64,000 nucleotides of DNA from Paracoccus albicereus (lineage in GTDB: Bacteria > Pseudomonadota > Alphaproteobacteria > Rhodobacterales > Rhodobacteraceae): NCBI RefSeq assembly GCF_024359525.1, contig NZ_JAKZEU010000002.1:930001-994000 (forward strand), written 5' to 3'. The position numbers and the translations under genes were made by a program. The notes beneath the pieces are model-generated. The model was given only the letters and a program-made list of their open reading frames with translations. It made no database searches and was not told where the DNA came from. Shown here one piece after another: positions 18,565 through 29,246 of this stretch; position 1 is the first letter of the stretch; every line of letters begins with the position of its first letter.

Positions 18565-19356
18565 ATGCACATTCTGGACCGCATCAAGGCCTACAAGCTG
18601 GACGAAATCGCAGCCGCGAAGGCGATGAGACCGCTTTCTGCGCTGGAATCCGCCGCCCGATCCGCCGAACGGCCACGGGGTTTTGCAGCCTCTCTCACCA
18701 CCAAGGCGGCAGAGGGTCCCGCGCTGATCGCGGAGATCAAGAAGGCCAGTCCTTCGAAAGGCCTCATTCGCGAAGAGTTCGATCCTCCGTCTCTGGCGCG
18801 AGCCTATGAAAACGGGGGCGCAGCCTGTCTGTCGGTTCTGACCGACGGTCCAAGCTTTCAGGGCGCGCCCAAGTTTCTGAGGGACGCGCGTGCTGCCTGC
18901 GCCTTGCCGGTCCTGCGCAAGGACTTTCTTTACGACCCCTACCAGGTGACCGAAGCACGGGCCTGGGGCGCAGACTGTATCCTCATCATCATGGCCTCTG
19001 TCGAGGATCAGCAGGCAGCCGAATTGGAGGCTGCGGCATTCGACTGGGGCATGGACGCATTGATCGAGGTTCACGATGAAATTGAACTTGATCGCGCGTT
19101 GAAATTGCGATCCCAGCTTATCGGCATCAACAACAGAAATTTGAAGACATTCGAATTGTCGCTTGATGTCACGAGAAAACTTGCGCCCCTTGTTCCTGCG
19201 GACCGGCAGGTTGTCTGCGAAAGCGGACTTTTCGTTGCGAGCGATCTGGCGGCGATGATGCAGATCGGCGCGCGGCGCTTCCTGATCGGAGAAAGCCTGA
19301 TGCGGCAAGACGATGTGACTGCGGCAACAAAGGCAATTCTGGAGGTTGCGGCATGA
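18565..19356 (+). CDS. trpC: Indole-3-glycerol-phosphate synthase
   Basis: Closes the indole ring of the tryptophan precursor. It is a 263-aa TIM-barrel protein with [13 protein letters not shown] (residues 54-66, catalytic lysine region), [48 protein letters not shown] and VCESGL. It is a single-function enzyme, with no TrpF domain fused. It begins a new transcription unit after the oppositely oriented VPLPA-CTERM gene, and moaC starts inside its last codon (ATGA overlap). Confidence 0.96.
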   Translation: MHILDRIKAYKLDEIAAAKAMRPLSALESAARSAERPRGFAASLTTKAAEGPALIAEIKKASPSKGLIREEFDPPSLARAYENGGAACLSVLTDGPSFQGAPKFLRDARAACALPVLRKDFLYDPYQVTEARAWGADCILIIMASVEDQQAAELEAAAFDWGMDALIEVHDEIELDRALKLRSQLIGINNRNLKTFELSLDVTRKLAPLVPADRQVVCESGLFVASDLAAMMQIGARRFLIGESLMRQDDVTAATKAILEVAA

Positions 19357-19826
19357 GTCTGACCCATTTTGACGCCGCCGGGCAGGCGCATATGGTCGAT
19401 GTCTCTGACAAGGCTGCAACGGCGCGGGAAGCCGTGGCAGAAGGCGCCGTGGTCATGAGCGACGCGACGCTGTCCCTGGCTCGGGGCGGCGCTGCGAAGG
19501 GCGATGTGATGGGCGTCGCACGGCTGGCGGGCATAATGGCGGCCAAGCGCACGGCGGATCTGATCCCGCTGTGCCACCCTCTGCCGCTGACAAAGGTGTC
19601 GCTGGACCTCGTTCCCGATACCGACTTGCCCGGGATCCGCGTGACCGCGACCGTGCGCACCGCTGGCCAGACGGGAGTCGAGATGGAGGCGCTGACGGCC
19701 GTCAGTGTCGCCTGTCTGACCATCTACGATATGCTGAAGGCAGCCGAAAAGGGCATGCGGATCGAAGGGATCCGCCTGCTGCGCAAGAGCGGCGGCAAAT
19801 CGGGCGATTTCGAGGCTGCACCATGA
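19353..19826 (+). CDS. moaC: Cyclic pyranopterin monophosphate synthase
   Basis: Second step of molybdenum cofactor synthesis: with MoaA it makes cyclic pyranopterin monophosphate from GTP. It has 157 aa. Signature stretches are [16 protein letters not shown] near the N-terminus, [32 protein letters not shown] and [21 protein letters not shown]. It overlaps trpC upstream and moeA downstream by ATGA, giving a tightly coupled trpC-moaC-moeA unit. Confidence 0.96.
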   Translation: MSLTHFDAAGQAHMVDVSDKAATAREAVAEGAVVMSDATLSLARGGAAKGDVMGVARLAGIMAAKRTADLIPLCHPLPLTKVSLDLVPDTDLPGIRVTATVRTAGQTGVEMEALTAVSVACLTIYDMLKAAEKGMRIEGIRLLRKSGGKSGDFEAAP

Positions 19827-21010
19827 TCACGGTCGACGACGCACTGGCTCGGGTCCTGGCCCTTGCCCCTGGACCCGAGATCGAGACGGTGGGGCTGGAT
19901 GAGGCGGCTGGACGCGTCCTGATGCAGGATGCGATTTCCAGAATGACGCAGCCGCCCTTCGATGCCGCTGCAATGGACGGCTATGCCCTGCGCCAGGCAG
20001 AGATCGGATTGCCGCTGAAGGTCATCGGCGAGGCCGGGGCAGGCCATCCGTTCAACGGCGAGACGCCCGAGGGCACGGCGATCCGGATATTCACCGGAGC
20101 ATCGGTCCCGCAGGGTTACGACCGGGTCGTGATGCAGGAAAACGTTGCTCGTGAAGGCGAGACCCTGAAGATCACCGATGCCTCGGGCGGGCCCCATATC
20201 CGGCTACGCGGCGGGGACTTTGCGGAAGGCGACCGGGTAATCGCTCCACGTCTTCTGAGTTCGGCCGATGTCGGTCTGCTGGCCGCGATGAATGTCCCGC
20301 ATATCGCCGTCGCACGCCGTCCTCGGGTCGCGGTACTTGCGACTGGTGACGAGTTGGTTCGCCCGGGCGACACTCCGCGCGAAGGTCAGATCATCAGCTC
20401 AAACGATCTCGCCGTCGCGGCGATGGCACGAAAGGCCGGCGCAGAGGTCAGCCTGCTGCCGATTGCGCGCGACACGCGTGAGAGCCTTGAGGCTGCCTTT
20501 GCTGCTGCGTCCCAGGCCGACCTGATCGTGACGATCGGCGGCGCCTCGGTCGGCGATCACGATCTGGTCGGCTCTGTCACCGAGGCGATGGGGATGGAAC
20601 GTTCGTTCTACCGGATCGCGATGCGTCCCGGAAAACCGCTGATGGCTGGACGCCTGGGGCAGTCCGCCGTGCTGGGTCTTCCCGGAAATCCTGTCTCGGC
20701 GATCATCTGCGCGACCCTGTTCATGCTTCCGTTGATCGGCGCGCTTCAGGGACTGCCGCGGCCGACCATGATCCGGCGCGCCCGTTTGGCCCGCGAACTC
20801 CCCCCAGAAGGTCCACGCCAGCACTATCTCCGCGCCGCGCTGATCCGGCACGACGATATGCCCTCGATCGATCCGTTCGAAGATCAGGATTCGGCGCGGC
20901 TGTCGCTGTTGTCGCGGGCCGATGCCTTGCTGGTTCGACCTGCCCAGCAGGGCGCGCTTCAGGCCGGCTCGATCGTTGATTACATCGCGCTTTCTGACAC
21001 CTGCCATTAG
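19823..21010 (+). CDS. moeA: Molybdopterin molybdotransferase
   Basis: Inserts molybdate into adenylylated molybdopterin in the final cofactor step. It has 395 aa, the normal length. Visible signatures are the N-terminal [51 protein letters not shown], and [24 protein letters not shown] in the MogA-like domain. The ATG at 19823 overlaps the moaC stop. It is the last gene before the lexA promoter, 101 bases on. Confidence 0.96.
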   Translation: MITVDDALARVLALAPGPEIETVGLDEAAGRVLMQDAISRMTQPPFDAAAMDGYALRQAEIGLPLKVIGEAGAGHPFNGETPEGTAIRIFTGASVPQGYDRVVMQENVAREGETLKITDASGGPHIRLRGGDFAEGDRVIAPRLLSSADVGLLAAMNVPHIAVARRPRVAVLATGDELVRPGDTPREGQIISSNDLAVAAMARKAGAEVSLLPIARDTRESLEAAFAAASQADLIVTIGGASVGDHDLVGSVTEAMGMERSFYRIAMRPGKPLMAGRLGQSAVLGLPGNPVSAIICATLFMLPLIGALQGLPRPTMIRRARLARELPPEGPRQHYLRAALIRHDDMPSIDPFEDQDSARLSLLSRADALLVRPAQQGALQAGSIVDYIALSDTCH

Positions 21011-21049
21011 CGCAATTAATCGTTTCTTAATCCCCGTTTGTTCTTGTTA

Positions 21050-21089
21050 TTGACGCGATTCGTCGCACGATATAGAACAATACCCGAAC
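21050..21089 (+). promoter_or_regulatory. lexA promoter with a GAAC-N7-GAAC SOS box
   Basis: A -35-like TTGACG (21050-21055) and a -10-like TATAGA (21071-21076), 15 bases apart, precede lexA. GAAC-AATACCC-GAAC at 21075-21089 is the direct-repeat SOS box of alphaproteobacteria and overlaps the -10. It ends 22 bases before the ATG. LexA bound here would repress its own gene. Confidence 0.85.
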
Positions 21090-21111
21090 ACGGGTCGATG
21101 GGGACTGCCGG

Positions 21112-21834
21112 ATGCTGACGCGTAAACAGATCGAACTGTTGGACTTCATTCAGAAGCGGATGGCGCGGGACGGTGTGCCGCCCTCGTTCGACGAAATGAA
21201 GGATGCGCTGGACCTCCGCTCAAAATCGGGCATTCACCGTCTCGTCACCGCGCTGGAAGAGCGTGGGTTCATCCGCAGGCTGCCGCACCGCGCCCGCGCC
21301 TTGGAAATCGTCCGCCTTCCCGATGCGCTCGGCGCAAAGGGACAAGAGCCGGCACCCGTGCGATCCGCTTCCGGCGGGTTTTCGCCACGGGTGATCTCGA
21401 ACGATCGCGTGTCTCGACCACGCGGCGCGATGAGCGTGGTGGACAGCCCTGCCGTCGAATTGCCGCTGATGGGTCGCATCGCCGCCGGCGTCCCGATCGA
21501 GGCGATATCAGAGGTTTCGCATCACATCTCTGTTCCCGGAACGATGCTGTCGGGTCGCGAACATCACTACGCGCTTGAGGTGAAGGGCGACTCGATGATC
21601 GATGCGGGCATCAACGACGGCGATGTCGTGGTGATCCGCGAGCAGGACACGGCTGAAAACGGCGACATCGTGGTCGCTCTGGTCGAGGGCCATGAGGCAA
21701 CCCTGAAGCGCTATCGCCGTCGCGGCTCGATGATCGCGCTGGAGGCTGCAAATCCGGCCTACGAGACGCGCGTGCTGCCAGAAGATTCCGTGCGGGTGCA
21801 GGGACGTCTGGTCGGACTGATCCGCAGCTATTAG
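21112..21834 (+). CDS. lexA: SOS repressor LexA
   Basis: Repressor of the DNA-damage response, 240 aa. The N-terminal winged helix (residues 1-65, [32 protein letters not shown]) binds DNA. The C-terminal S24 peptidase-like domain carries the self-cleavage pair A125-G126 in GRIAAGVP and the Ser-Lys dyad S161 (KGDSM) and K199 (ATLKRY). The 60-residue linker is longer than in E. coli, as is common in this order. RecA filaments would trigger cleavage. A matching SOS box lies just upstream. Confidence 0.98.
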   Translation: MLTRKQIELLDFIQKRMARDGVPPSFDEMKDALDLRSKSGIHRLVTALEERGFIRRLPHRARALEIVRLPDALGAKGQEPAPVRSASGGFSPRVISNDRVSRPRGAMSVVDSPAVELPLMGRIAAGVPIEAISEVSHHISVPGTMLSGREHHYALEVKGDSMIDAGINDGDVVVIREQDTAENGDIVVALVEGHEATLKRYRRRGSMIALEAANPAYETRVLPEDSVRVQGRLVGLIRSY

Positions 21835-21853
21835 GCCTGAGGGCCGGCGATGA

Positions 21854-22312
21854 TCAGGATTGGATCGGCGGCCCGAACCTGGCAAGGATGCGATCGCGGA
21901 TCTGGTCGCGTGTGGCGCGATAGACCTTGAGCTTTTCCTCGCGGCTGTCGGCCAGCCCTGTCGGATCCATGATCGGCCAATACTCGATGTCGAGGTGGAA
22001 CACCCGCGTCATGTCCAAGACCAGCCTCTGGCTGGCTGGCGACAGTGCCACGATCAGATCGAACCCGCCCAGATCGTCGCCCCAATCCTGCATCTCGTCG
22101 AAACTGCGGGTCCGATGATTGGTCAGTGGAACCCCGATTTCCTGGCAGACGGCGATGGCGAAACCGTCGATTTCCAGGTCGTTCTTTACCCCCGCAGATT
22201 GCACATAGGCGGTGTGGCCGTAGAATTTCTTCATCATCCCTTCCGCCATCGGCGAACGGATGGCGTTGTGGTCACAGCAGAACAGAACCGAGGTTGGAAT
22301 GCTGTCCGCCAT
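21854..22312 (-). CDS. Low-molecular-weight phosphotyrosine phosphatase-like protein
   Basis: A 152-aa protein with the LMW phosphatase fold. The P-loop C-x5-R is C13-DHNAI-R19, followed by S20, and the likely general acid D116 sits in IMDPTG. The loop differs from the classic CxGNxCRS form, so either phosphatase or arsenate-reductase-like activity is possible. It follows UPF0262 with a 4-base gap at the end of the hisD unit, the same order I know from other Rhodobacteraceae, and is convergent with lexA. Confidence 0.82.
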   Translation of the reverse strand: MADSIPTSVLFCCDHNAIRSPMAEGMMKKFYGHTAYVQSAGVKNDLEIDGFAIAVCQEIGVPLTNHRTRSFDEMQDWGDDLGGFDLIVALSPASQRLVLDMTRVFHLDIEYWPIMDPTGLADSREEKLKVYRATRDQIRDRILARFGPPIQS

Positions 22313-22316
22313 CCGT

Positions 22317-22793
22317 TCAGGCCGGGATCAGCGCGCAGATCAGGGTGAACAGGCGGCGCGCCGTATCGATGTCGAGGTCGGCCTTACCCTCTAGCCGTTC
22401 CTGCAGCGTCCGCGCACCCTCGTTGTGAATGCCGCGCCGCGCCATGTCGATCGCCTCGATCTGCGCTGGAGGCAGTTTCTTCACCGCGTCAAAGTAGCTT
22501 TCGCAGATCTGGAAATAGTCTTTTACGACCTGCCGAAACGGTCCAAGCGACAAGTGGAACTCGGCGACCTTCTCGGCGTCTTCGGTCTGCACGTCAAAGA
22601 CCAGCCGCCCTTCGCGAATGGCAAGGTCCAGCGCATAAGGTCCATCGGGCACCGATTGCCCGTCGCGGCCTGGAACGGTGAAGCTGTTGTCTTCGAGCAG
22701 ATCGAAGACGGCAACGCGCCGTTCCTGTTCCATCTCGGGTGTGGCGGGTGCGATGGCGCTGTCGTCGATCTCGATGCTGCTCAGCCGGCTCAC
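22317..22793 (-). CDS. UPF0262 family protein
   Basis: Conserved alphaproteobacterial protein of 158 aa with no known function. The typical stretches are IEIDDSAIAPATPEMEQERRVAVFDLLEDNSF near the start, GPYALDLAIREGRLVFDV in the middle and DYFQICESYFDAVKKLPPAQIEAIDMARRGIHNEGA. It starts with GTG 4 bases after the hisD stop and is almost certainly co-translated with it. Its constant neighbourhood with hisD is the only hint to its role. Confidence 0.9.
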   Translation of the reverse strand: MSRLSSIEIDDSAIAPATPEMEQERRVAVFDLLEDNSFTVPGRDGQSVPDGPYALDLAIREGRLVFDVQTEDAEKVAEFHLSLGPFRQVVKDYFQICESYFDAVKKLPPAQIEAIDMARRGIHNEGARTLQERLEGKADLDIDTARRLFTLICALIPA

Positions 22794-22797
22794 GACG

Positions 22798-24102
22798 CTA
22801 CCCCTCGTTCAAACGTGCCAGCCGAGCCTGAACCGAGAGCCCGTGCGCGTGCAAGCCCTCGGACGCGGCAAGTCGCACCGCCGCCGGCCCGATCTCGGCC
22901 AGCGCGCCGGGGCTGAGCCGCGCGATCGTCGTGCGCTTAAGGAAATCCATCACCGACAGTCCCGATGAGAAGCGCGCCGACCGAGCGGTCGGCAGGACAT
23001 GGTTCGGCCCGCTGACGTAATCGCCGACCGCTTCGGGCGTGAAGGGCCCCAGGAAGATCGCGCCCGCATGGTGGCATTTCGCGGCCAGCGCGTCGGGATC
23101 ACCCGTGACCAGTTCCAGATGTTCGGGTGCGATGCGATTGGACAGCTTGGCAGCTTCGTCCAGATCGCGCACGACGATGACCGTCCCGTGGTCGCGCCAG
23201 CTTGCCCCCGCGATATCCGCGCGCGGCAGGTCGGGCAGCAGCCGCTCGACCGACGCGGTAACCGCGCGGGCGAGGTCCGCGTCCGGCGTGATCAGGATCG
23301 ATTGCGCATCGGCATCGTGTTCCGCCTGCGCCAGCAGATCCAGCGCAAGCCAGTCCGGGTCCTGCTGACCGTCCGCGATGATCAGGACCTCGGACGGACC
23401 CGCGATCATGTCGATTCCTACACGGCCGAACACCTGCCGCTTGGCCGCCGCGACATAGGCGTTGCCCGGACCGGTGATCTTGTCGACAGGCGCGATCGTC
23501 GCGGTGCCGTAAGCCATTGCCGCGATGGCCTGCGCTCCGCCGATCCGGTAAATCTCGGCAACTCCCGCCATCTCGGCCGCAAGAAGAACGAGCGGGTTGG
23601 TTTCACCGCCGGGCGTCGGCACACAGATCACCAGCCGCTCGACGCCAGCGACCCGCGCCGGGATCGCGTTCATCAAAACGCTGGACGGATAGCTCGCCTG
23701 TCCCCCAGGCACATAGAGACCGGCCGCAGAAACGGGCGTCCACCGCCAGCCCAGCGTGGCCCCCTCGGGATCGGTGAAGCTCAGATCCTCGGGCATCTGC
23801 CGGGCATGGTAGGCGCGGATGCGCTTGACCGCCATCGACAGCGCGGCGCGATCTTCCTCGGCCACGCTCGCCGTCTCCCGCGCGATGTCGTCAGGCGTGA
23901 TGCGCATCGTATCGGGTGTCAGGTCCAACCGGTCGAAGCGACTCGTCAGCTCGACCAGAGCGACATCGCCACGCGCGCGGACATCGGCAATGATCGCCGC
24001 CACCGCGTCGCCGACATCGCCCTGATCTTCGCGCTTGGCGGACAGGATCGCCATGAAGCGTCGCTCGAAATCGTCATCGGTGGTGGTCAGGAAATGCGGC
24101 AT
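22798..24102 (-). CDS. hisD: Histidinol dehydrogenase
   Basis: Zinc enzyme that oxidises L-histidinol to L-histidine in two NAD-dependent steps, the end of histidine synthesis. It has 434 aa. Conserved parts are GLYVPGGQASYPSSVLMNAIPA, RIGGAQAIAAMAYGT, the NAD region KITGPGNAYVAAAKR, GPSEVLIIAD, and zinc ligands in LLAQAEHDADAQS (Q259, H262) plus the later SGPNHVLPT. The ATG at 24102 follows an AGAGAAG ribosome site. A GNAT gene lies between it and the usual upstream neighbour DUF2948. Confidence 0.97.
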   Translation of the reverse strand: MPHFLTTTDDDFERRFMAILSAKREDQGDVGDAVAAIIADVRARGDVALVELTSRFDRLDLTPDTMRITPDDIARETASVAEEDRAALSMAVKRIRAYHARQMPEDLSFTDPEGATLGWRWTPVSAAGLYVPGGQASYPSSVLMNAIPARVAGVERLVICVPTPGGETNPLVLLAAEMAGVAEIYRIGGAQAIAAMAYGTATIAPVDKITGPGNAYVAAAKRQVFGRVGIDMIAGPSEVLIIADGQQDPDWLALDLLAQAEHDADAQSILITPDADLARAVTASVERLLPDLPRADIAGASWRDHGTVIVVRDLDEAAKLSNRIAPEHLELVTGDPDALAAKCHHAGAIFLGPFTPEAVGDYVSGPNHVLPTARSARFSSGLSVMDFLKRTTIARLSPGALAEIGPAAVRLAASEGLHAHGLSVQARLARLNEG

Positions 24103-24170
24103 CTTCTCTCGCTTCCGGGCGTCCGTATCGCTCTTAACGGGTGGGACACGGGCTCTCAAGCGGTCGCGGG

Positions 24171-24656
24171 TCAGGACAGGACGCGCAGCATCTCGATCTC
24201 GGGCAGGCCACGGCTGCTGACGATGCCCGTCTGGCCGCTGTCGCGAAATCCCAACCGTTCATAAAGCGCAATCGCCGTCGCATTCGATGCGACGACATGG
24301 AGGCCGAGGGAGGTCATTCCGCGCATGGCCGCGTCAGACATGATCGTCTGAATGACTGCGCCCGCCAGTCCACGACCCCGCGCCTCGGGACGGGTAAAGA
24401 CCGACACGACCCACCCCCGCGAGGCGTCGCGCAGATCGAGACCCGGCACGCAGCCCGCGATCGCAAGGGCGCGACCCCGATGCGTTCCGGCAGCGAAGAC
24501 GCGGGCAGACGACAGGCGAGCCGCAAAATCCGCCAACGGACGATCCGCCCAGTCGTCATACGTCTCTTCGAAGGATTCTGGTGCGTCCTTCGACGCTTGC
24601 AGCCTGATCCTGCGCCACTCCTCGGCGTGTTCAGGCTGCAAGCGCCAGACGATCAT
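24171..24656 (-). CDS. GNAT family N-acetyltransferase
   Basis: A 161-aa single GNAT domain that would move an acetyl group from acetyl-CoA to an unknown amine. The acetyl-CoA loop is VFTRPEARGRGLAGAVIQTIM (about residues 93-113), and ATAIALYERLGFRDSG is the typical C-terminal helix and strand. It begins two bases before the DUF2948 stop region ends, so it is translated right after DUF2948, and 68 bases separate it from hisD. It looks like an accessory gene inserted into the murA-hisD block. Confidence 0.85.
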   Translation of the reverse strand: MIVWRLQPEHAEEWRRIRLQASKDAPESFEETYDDWADRPLADFAARLSSARVFAAGTHRGRALAIAGCVPGLDLRDASRGWVVSVFTRPEARGRGLAGAVIQTIMSDAAMRGMTSLGLHVVASNATAIALYERLGFRDSGQTGIVSSRGLPEIEMLRVLS

Positions 24657-24658
24657 CG

Positions 24659-25132
24659 TCAGTCCGGATGATGCGGTCGCTGGCCGGAATTGGCGACATA
24701 GGGGCGCGTCACGTCGCGCAGGTCGCAATTCACCGCCTCGACATCGACAGCGATCGTACCATCGCCCGCAAATTCCAGGAGGATGCGCCCTGCCCCGTCC
24801 GAGGCTGGCTCCCACCCGATGGCGAGCAGTTCCAGGACCGTGTCGGCATCGCGTGCGATCCCGTCCGACAGAACACGCAAGACGTCGCGGATCACCAGCA
24901 ATGCCCGGACCCTTTCATAGGGTCGACCCTCGCGTTCAGCAGCTGACGCATCTTCCCAGCGAAAGCGGTTGATCAGCAGGGCCAGGTGGCGGGCCTTCGT
25001 GTCGTGCGCGATTTCGGCGCCCGGCAACACGGAATCCTGCACAAGGGCAGAGAGGATCCGCAGGTCGCCTTCATCCTCTGCCCGGATCGCGAGGGGACCC
25101 GGTTCGCCGTCCATGAAGCTTGCATCAGACAT
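24659..25132 (-). CDS. DUF2948 family protein
   Basis: A 157-aa conserved alphaproteobacterial protein of unknown function. Recognisable parts are [38 protein letters not shown] and [14 protein letters not shown], and the end [11 protein letters not shown]. The start at 25132 lies 8 bases inside the end of murA, so it is coupled to that gene. The upstream open frame is not used, since it would overlap murA much further. Its steady link with murA and hisD is known in this family. Confidence 0.88.
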   Translation of the reverse strand: MSDASFMDGEPGPLAIRAEDEGDLRILSALVQDSVLPGAEIAHDTKARHLALLINRFRWEDASAAEREGRPYERVRALLVIRDVLRVLSDGIARDADTVLELLAIGWEPASDGAGRILLEFAGDGTIAVDVEAVNCDLRDVTRPYVANSGQRPHHPD

Positions 25133-26408
25133 GGGCAACCTCGCCTTCGCGCACACGCTCGATCTGTGCGCCGATGCCGCGCAGCTTGCGGACCACGTGT
25201 TCGTAGCCGCGGTCAAGATGGTAGACGCGGCTGACGGTGGTTTCGCCTTCGGCGGCCATGCCCGCCAGGATCAGGCTGACACTGGCCCGAAGATCGGTCG
25301 CCATCACCGGCGCACCCTTCAGTTTCTCGACGCCGGTCACGGTCGCCTGTCCACCCTGGACCTCGATCCGTGCACCCATCCGCACCAGTTCCGGCGCATG
25401 CATGAAGCGGTTCTCGAAAATCGTCTCTTCCAACACAGCAGTGCCCTCGGCTGTGCACATCAACGCCATCATCTGGGCCTGCAGGTCGGTCGGAAAGCCC
25501 GGGAACGGCTCGGTGCGGACATCGACGGCGCGGATACGGCCATTCTTGCGAGCGACCTTGAGACCGCGATTGGTCTGCTCGACAGAGACGCCGGCCTGAT
25601 CCAGCTTTTCACAGAAGCTTTCCAGCAGGTCGATGCGCCCGCCCAAGCATTCGACTTCACCACCACAGATCGCGGGGGCCAGCATGTAGGTGCCCAGCTC
25701 GATCCGGTCGGTGACGACCGGATGCGTGGCGCCATGCAGCCTGTCCACACCTTCGATGGTGATCGTCGAGGTGCCTTCACCCTCGATCCGTGCGCCCATC
25801 TTCCGCAGGCAGGCGACCAGATCGACGATCTCGGGTTCGCGCGCGGCGTTTTCCAGCACCGTCGTGCCTTTGGCCAGCGTCGCTGCCATCAAGATGTTCT
25901 CGGTCGCACCGACCGAGGCGAAGCGCATCGCGATCCGCGCGCCCTTCAGCCCGCGCGGCGCTGTGGCATGGAGATAACCGTCCTTCAGGTCGATGACGGC
26001 GCCCAGCTGTTCCAGTCCGTGGATGTGCAGGTCCATCGGACGCGCGCCGATCGCACAGCCGCCGGGAAGCGAAACGATTGCACGTCCGGCCCGCGCCAGC
26101 AGCGGTCCCAGAACCAGGTTTGACGCGCGCATCTTGCGCACGATGTCGTAATCGGCGGTGAGGTTCGAGATGTCGTGGCTGGACATCGACAGGACCTGCC
26201 CGTCCTGCATCGTCACGACCTCGGCCCCGAGGCTTTGCAGCAACTCGGTCATGGTGCGGATGTCCGACAGGCGCGGCGCGTTGGTCAGCGTCAGCGGCTC
26301 TTCCGACAGCAGCGTCGCAGGCATCAGCGCAAGGCAGGCGTTCTTGGCGCCCGCGATCGGGATCTCGCCCTTCAGCGCCCCGTTTCCGTGAACGATGATC
26401 TGGTCCAT
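25125..26408 (-). CDS. murA: UDP-N-acetylglucosamine 1-carboxyvinyltransferase
   Basis: First committed enzyme of peptidoglycan synthesis; it moves enolpyruvate from PEP to UDP-GlcNAc. It has 427 aa. Conserved residues are K22 ([10 protein letters not shown]), the fosfomycin-reactive C118 in [30 protein letters not shown] and [12 protein letters not shown]. The cysteine form predicts fosfomycin-sensitive chemistry. The start codon touches the stop of the small upstream gene and the end overlaps DUF2948. Confidence 0.98.
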   Translation of the reverse strand: MDQIIVHGNGALKGEIPIAGAKNACLALMPATLLSEEPLTLTNAPRLSDIRTMTELLQSLGAEVVTMQDGQVLSMSSHDISNLTADYDIVRKMRASNLVLGPLLARAGRAIVSLPGGCAIGARPMDLHIHGLEQLGAVIDLKDGYLHATAPRGLKGARIAMRFASVGATENILMAATLAKGTTVLENAAREPEIVDLVACLRKMGARIEGEGTSTITIEGVDRLHGATHPVVTDRIELGTYMLAPAICGGEVECLGGRIDLLESFCEKLDQAGVSVEQTNRGLKVARKNGRIRAVDVRTEPFPGFPTDLQAQMMALMCTAEGTAVLEETIFENRFMHAPELVRMGARIEVQGGQATVTGVEKLKGAPVMATDLRASVSLILAGMAAEGETTVSRVYHLDRGYEHVVRKLRGIGAQIERVREGEVAHV

Positions 26409-26612
26409 CTATGCGCCGTCCTTCGCGTCCGCGTCACTGCCCTTGGCGCCATCCGTGTCCCCGGATGTGTCCGCCGCATCTGTCTCGTCCCGGCGGGCGC
26501 GCGCCTGATCCTTGCGCCGCATCAGATTGGCGCGCAGTGCCGCCTTCAGCCGCGCGTCGCGGTCGCCCGCCTGACCCTTGCCCGAAGGTCTGTCCCGTCC
26601 CGGTCCTGTCAT
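26409..26612 (-). CDS. Small highly charged hypothetical protein upstream of murA
   Basis: A 67-aa protein rich in Arg, Lys, Asp and Ala: a basic segment RLKAALRANLMRRKDQARARRD (about residues 21-42), then an acidic tail. Its TAG stop is immediately followed by the murA ATG, which argues that it is translated. Small proteins of this type are often found ahead of murA in Rhodobacteraceae, to my recollection. No function is known. Confidence 0.7.
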   Translation of the reverse strand: MTGPGRDRPSGKGQAGDRDARLKAALRANLMRRKDQARARRDETDAADTSGDTDGAKGSDADAKDGA

Positions 26613-26738
26613 GCAACCCTGTTAACGGTGTGCCCGTGTCAGGTCCAGCATGGTTCAGGGGCCCTCCCGCAGCGTCGGCAAAATCCGCCGCGGCCCCTTG
26701 CGCGCCTCCGCGGGCTCGTCTAAACGCCGCCAGACGAT

Positions 26739-26813
<75 letters not shown>

Positions 26814-26869
26814 TTCCCTTTCTTGATGGTGCGAACCCACAGCCTTTGCCGGTAAGCGCTGAGCGTGTT

Positions 26870-27312
26870 TTAGTCGACGATCCTTTCAAGCTGGTCATAG
26901 AGCGCTCCGTACGAACGCCATACTGCCTCTTCCAGTCGGTCGGGTTTGTGGCGCAATCCCGCCAGATCGCTCCGCGCAACCCAGCGGAAGCAGTTCACCA
27001 CACCCTCGGGATCGTTCAGCGTGATCGCGTGATGCCCATCCAGGGTCGCGCGAAAAATCAGGTCGACCTGATGCCAACCGCTGTCGGGATCGTGGAATTC
27101 GTTGACCAGGATCGGCGTGCCGACAGTGATGGTCAGTCCGGTCTCTTCGGCAACTTCGCGAACCAGGTTCTCCGGCAGCGACTGACCCGGCTCCACCCCG
27201 CCACCGGGCAGGCACCAAAGGTCAGACTTGTCGCCCGGATAGGCGTTGACCATCAGCAGCCGATCCTCATGAACGATAGCGGCCCGCACAGCCAGGCGCG
27301 GGCGCGCCAATT

Positions 27313-27316
<4 letters not shown>
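26870..27316 (-). CDS. Nudix hydrolase
   Basis: A 148-aa hydrolase of nucleoside-diphosphate-linked compounds. The Nudix box runs from G39 to L61: GGVEPG, then Q45 where the consensus has Glu, then REVAEETGL with the metal-binding R53, E54, E57 and E58. The last four are the essential ones, so activity is likely despite the Glu-to-Gln change. The substrate is unknown. Its ATG overlaps the purK stop (ATGA), so it is the third gene of a purE-purK-Nudix unit. Confidence 0.86.
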
Positions 27317-28342
<1,026 letters not shown>

Positions 28343-28350
<8 letters not shown>

Positions 28351-28834
28351 CGCGCGGCGCCTCCGGGATCGAGGCCGAGAGGTCGGCGCGCCATTGATCC
28401 AGCCGCGACGCAAGCGCCGCGTCATCAAGCGCCAGGATCGCTGCCGCCATCAATCCGGCATTGGCCGCACCCGCCGAACCGATCGCCATCGTCGCGACCG
28501 GGTAGCCCTTGGGCATCTGAACGATAGAATAGAGCGAATCGACGCCGGACAGCGCCTTCGTCTGGATCGGGACGCCGATCACCGGGACGCGCGTCTTGGA
28601 CGCCATCATCCCTGGCAGATGCGCCGCCCCGCCCGCGCCCGCGATGATGACCCGAAGCCCGCGCTCTGCCGCGGTGACGCCATAATCCCACAAGCGGTCC
28701 GGGGTCCGGTGCGCGCTCACGATCCGGGTTTCATAGGCCACGCCCAGATCGTCCAGAATGGCCGCTGCCTCGCGCATCGTCGGCCAGTCCGACTGGCTGC
28801 CCATGATGATTCCGACCGGGACCGGCGCGTCCAT
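28343..28834 (-). CDS. purE: 5-(carboxyamino)imidazole ribonucleotide mutase
   Basis: Converts N5-CAIR to CAIR, working with PurK. It has 163 aa, with the class I PurE signatures [13 protein letters not shown] (residues 8-20), [11 protein letters not shown] (AIR phosphate and acid/base histidine), [13 protein letters not shown] and [32 protein letters not shown] YPVAT. The ATG at 28834 has a perfect GGAGG site. It is the first gene of the purE-purK-Nudix unit. Confidence 0.97.
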
Positions 28835-28907
28835 CGCCACCTCCTGCATGCGCGTGATCGGATCGGTCCTAGCCCGAGCCGACGGCCGCCGCAATGATGG
28901 GGTGCAC

Positions 28908-29126
28908 TCAGGCGATGATGTCGGGGGTCAGTTCGTCTTCCAGCCGCGCGATGCGATCCTTCAGCGCCAGCTTCTGCTTTTTCAGCCGCTGCAGCGTCAG
29001 AGCCGAGTTCATCGACGTCGCCCCCAAGGCTGCGATGGCCTCATCCAGGTCGCGATGCTCGCGCTTCAGCACTTCCAGCTTCGCGCGGACGATTTCCTCG
29101 TGGCTCAGTTCATGCGTTGTGTTCAT
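28908..29126 (-). CDS. YdcH-like DUF465 protein
   Basis: A 72-aa helical protein with heptad-like spacing ([26 protein letters not shown] ... [22 protein letters not shown]), which predicts a coiled coil. This is the DUF465/YdcH family, of unknown function. ATG 29126 was chosen where homology begins. It is read away from the small heat-shock gene, with 177 bases between. Confidence 0.88.
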   Translation of the reverse strand: MNTTHELSHEEIVRAKLEVLKREHRDLDEAIAALGATSMNSALTLQRLKKQKLALKDRIARLEDELTPDIIA

Positions 29127-29213
29127 CGGGGACCTGCGCGGGCTTCGGGCGGCGTGGCCCGTCCACGATATATAGTCCGTGCGCGCCAGAGTGTTAACGA
29201 AAATCCCCCTCGC

Positions 29214-29243
29214 CTTGCCAATCGTGGTTAACGCACCCATATC
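29214..29243 (+). promoter_or_regulatory. Possible heat-shock (RpoH-type) promoter of the hsp20 gene
   Basis: CTTG (29214-29217), 18 bases, then CCCATATC (29236-29243) resembles the alphaproteobacterial RpoH pattern CTTG-N17/18-CYTATNT. It is placed about 60 bases before the hsp20 start. This is a by-eye match to a loose consensus. Confidence 0.45.
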
Positions 29244-29246
29244 TTC

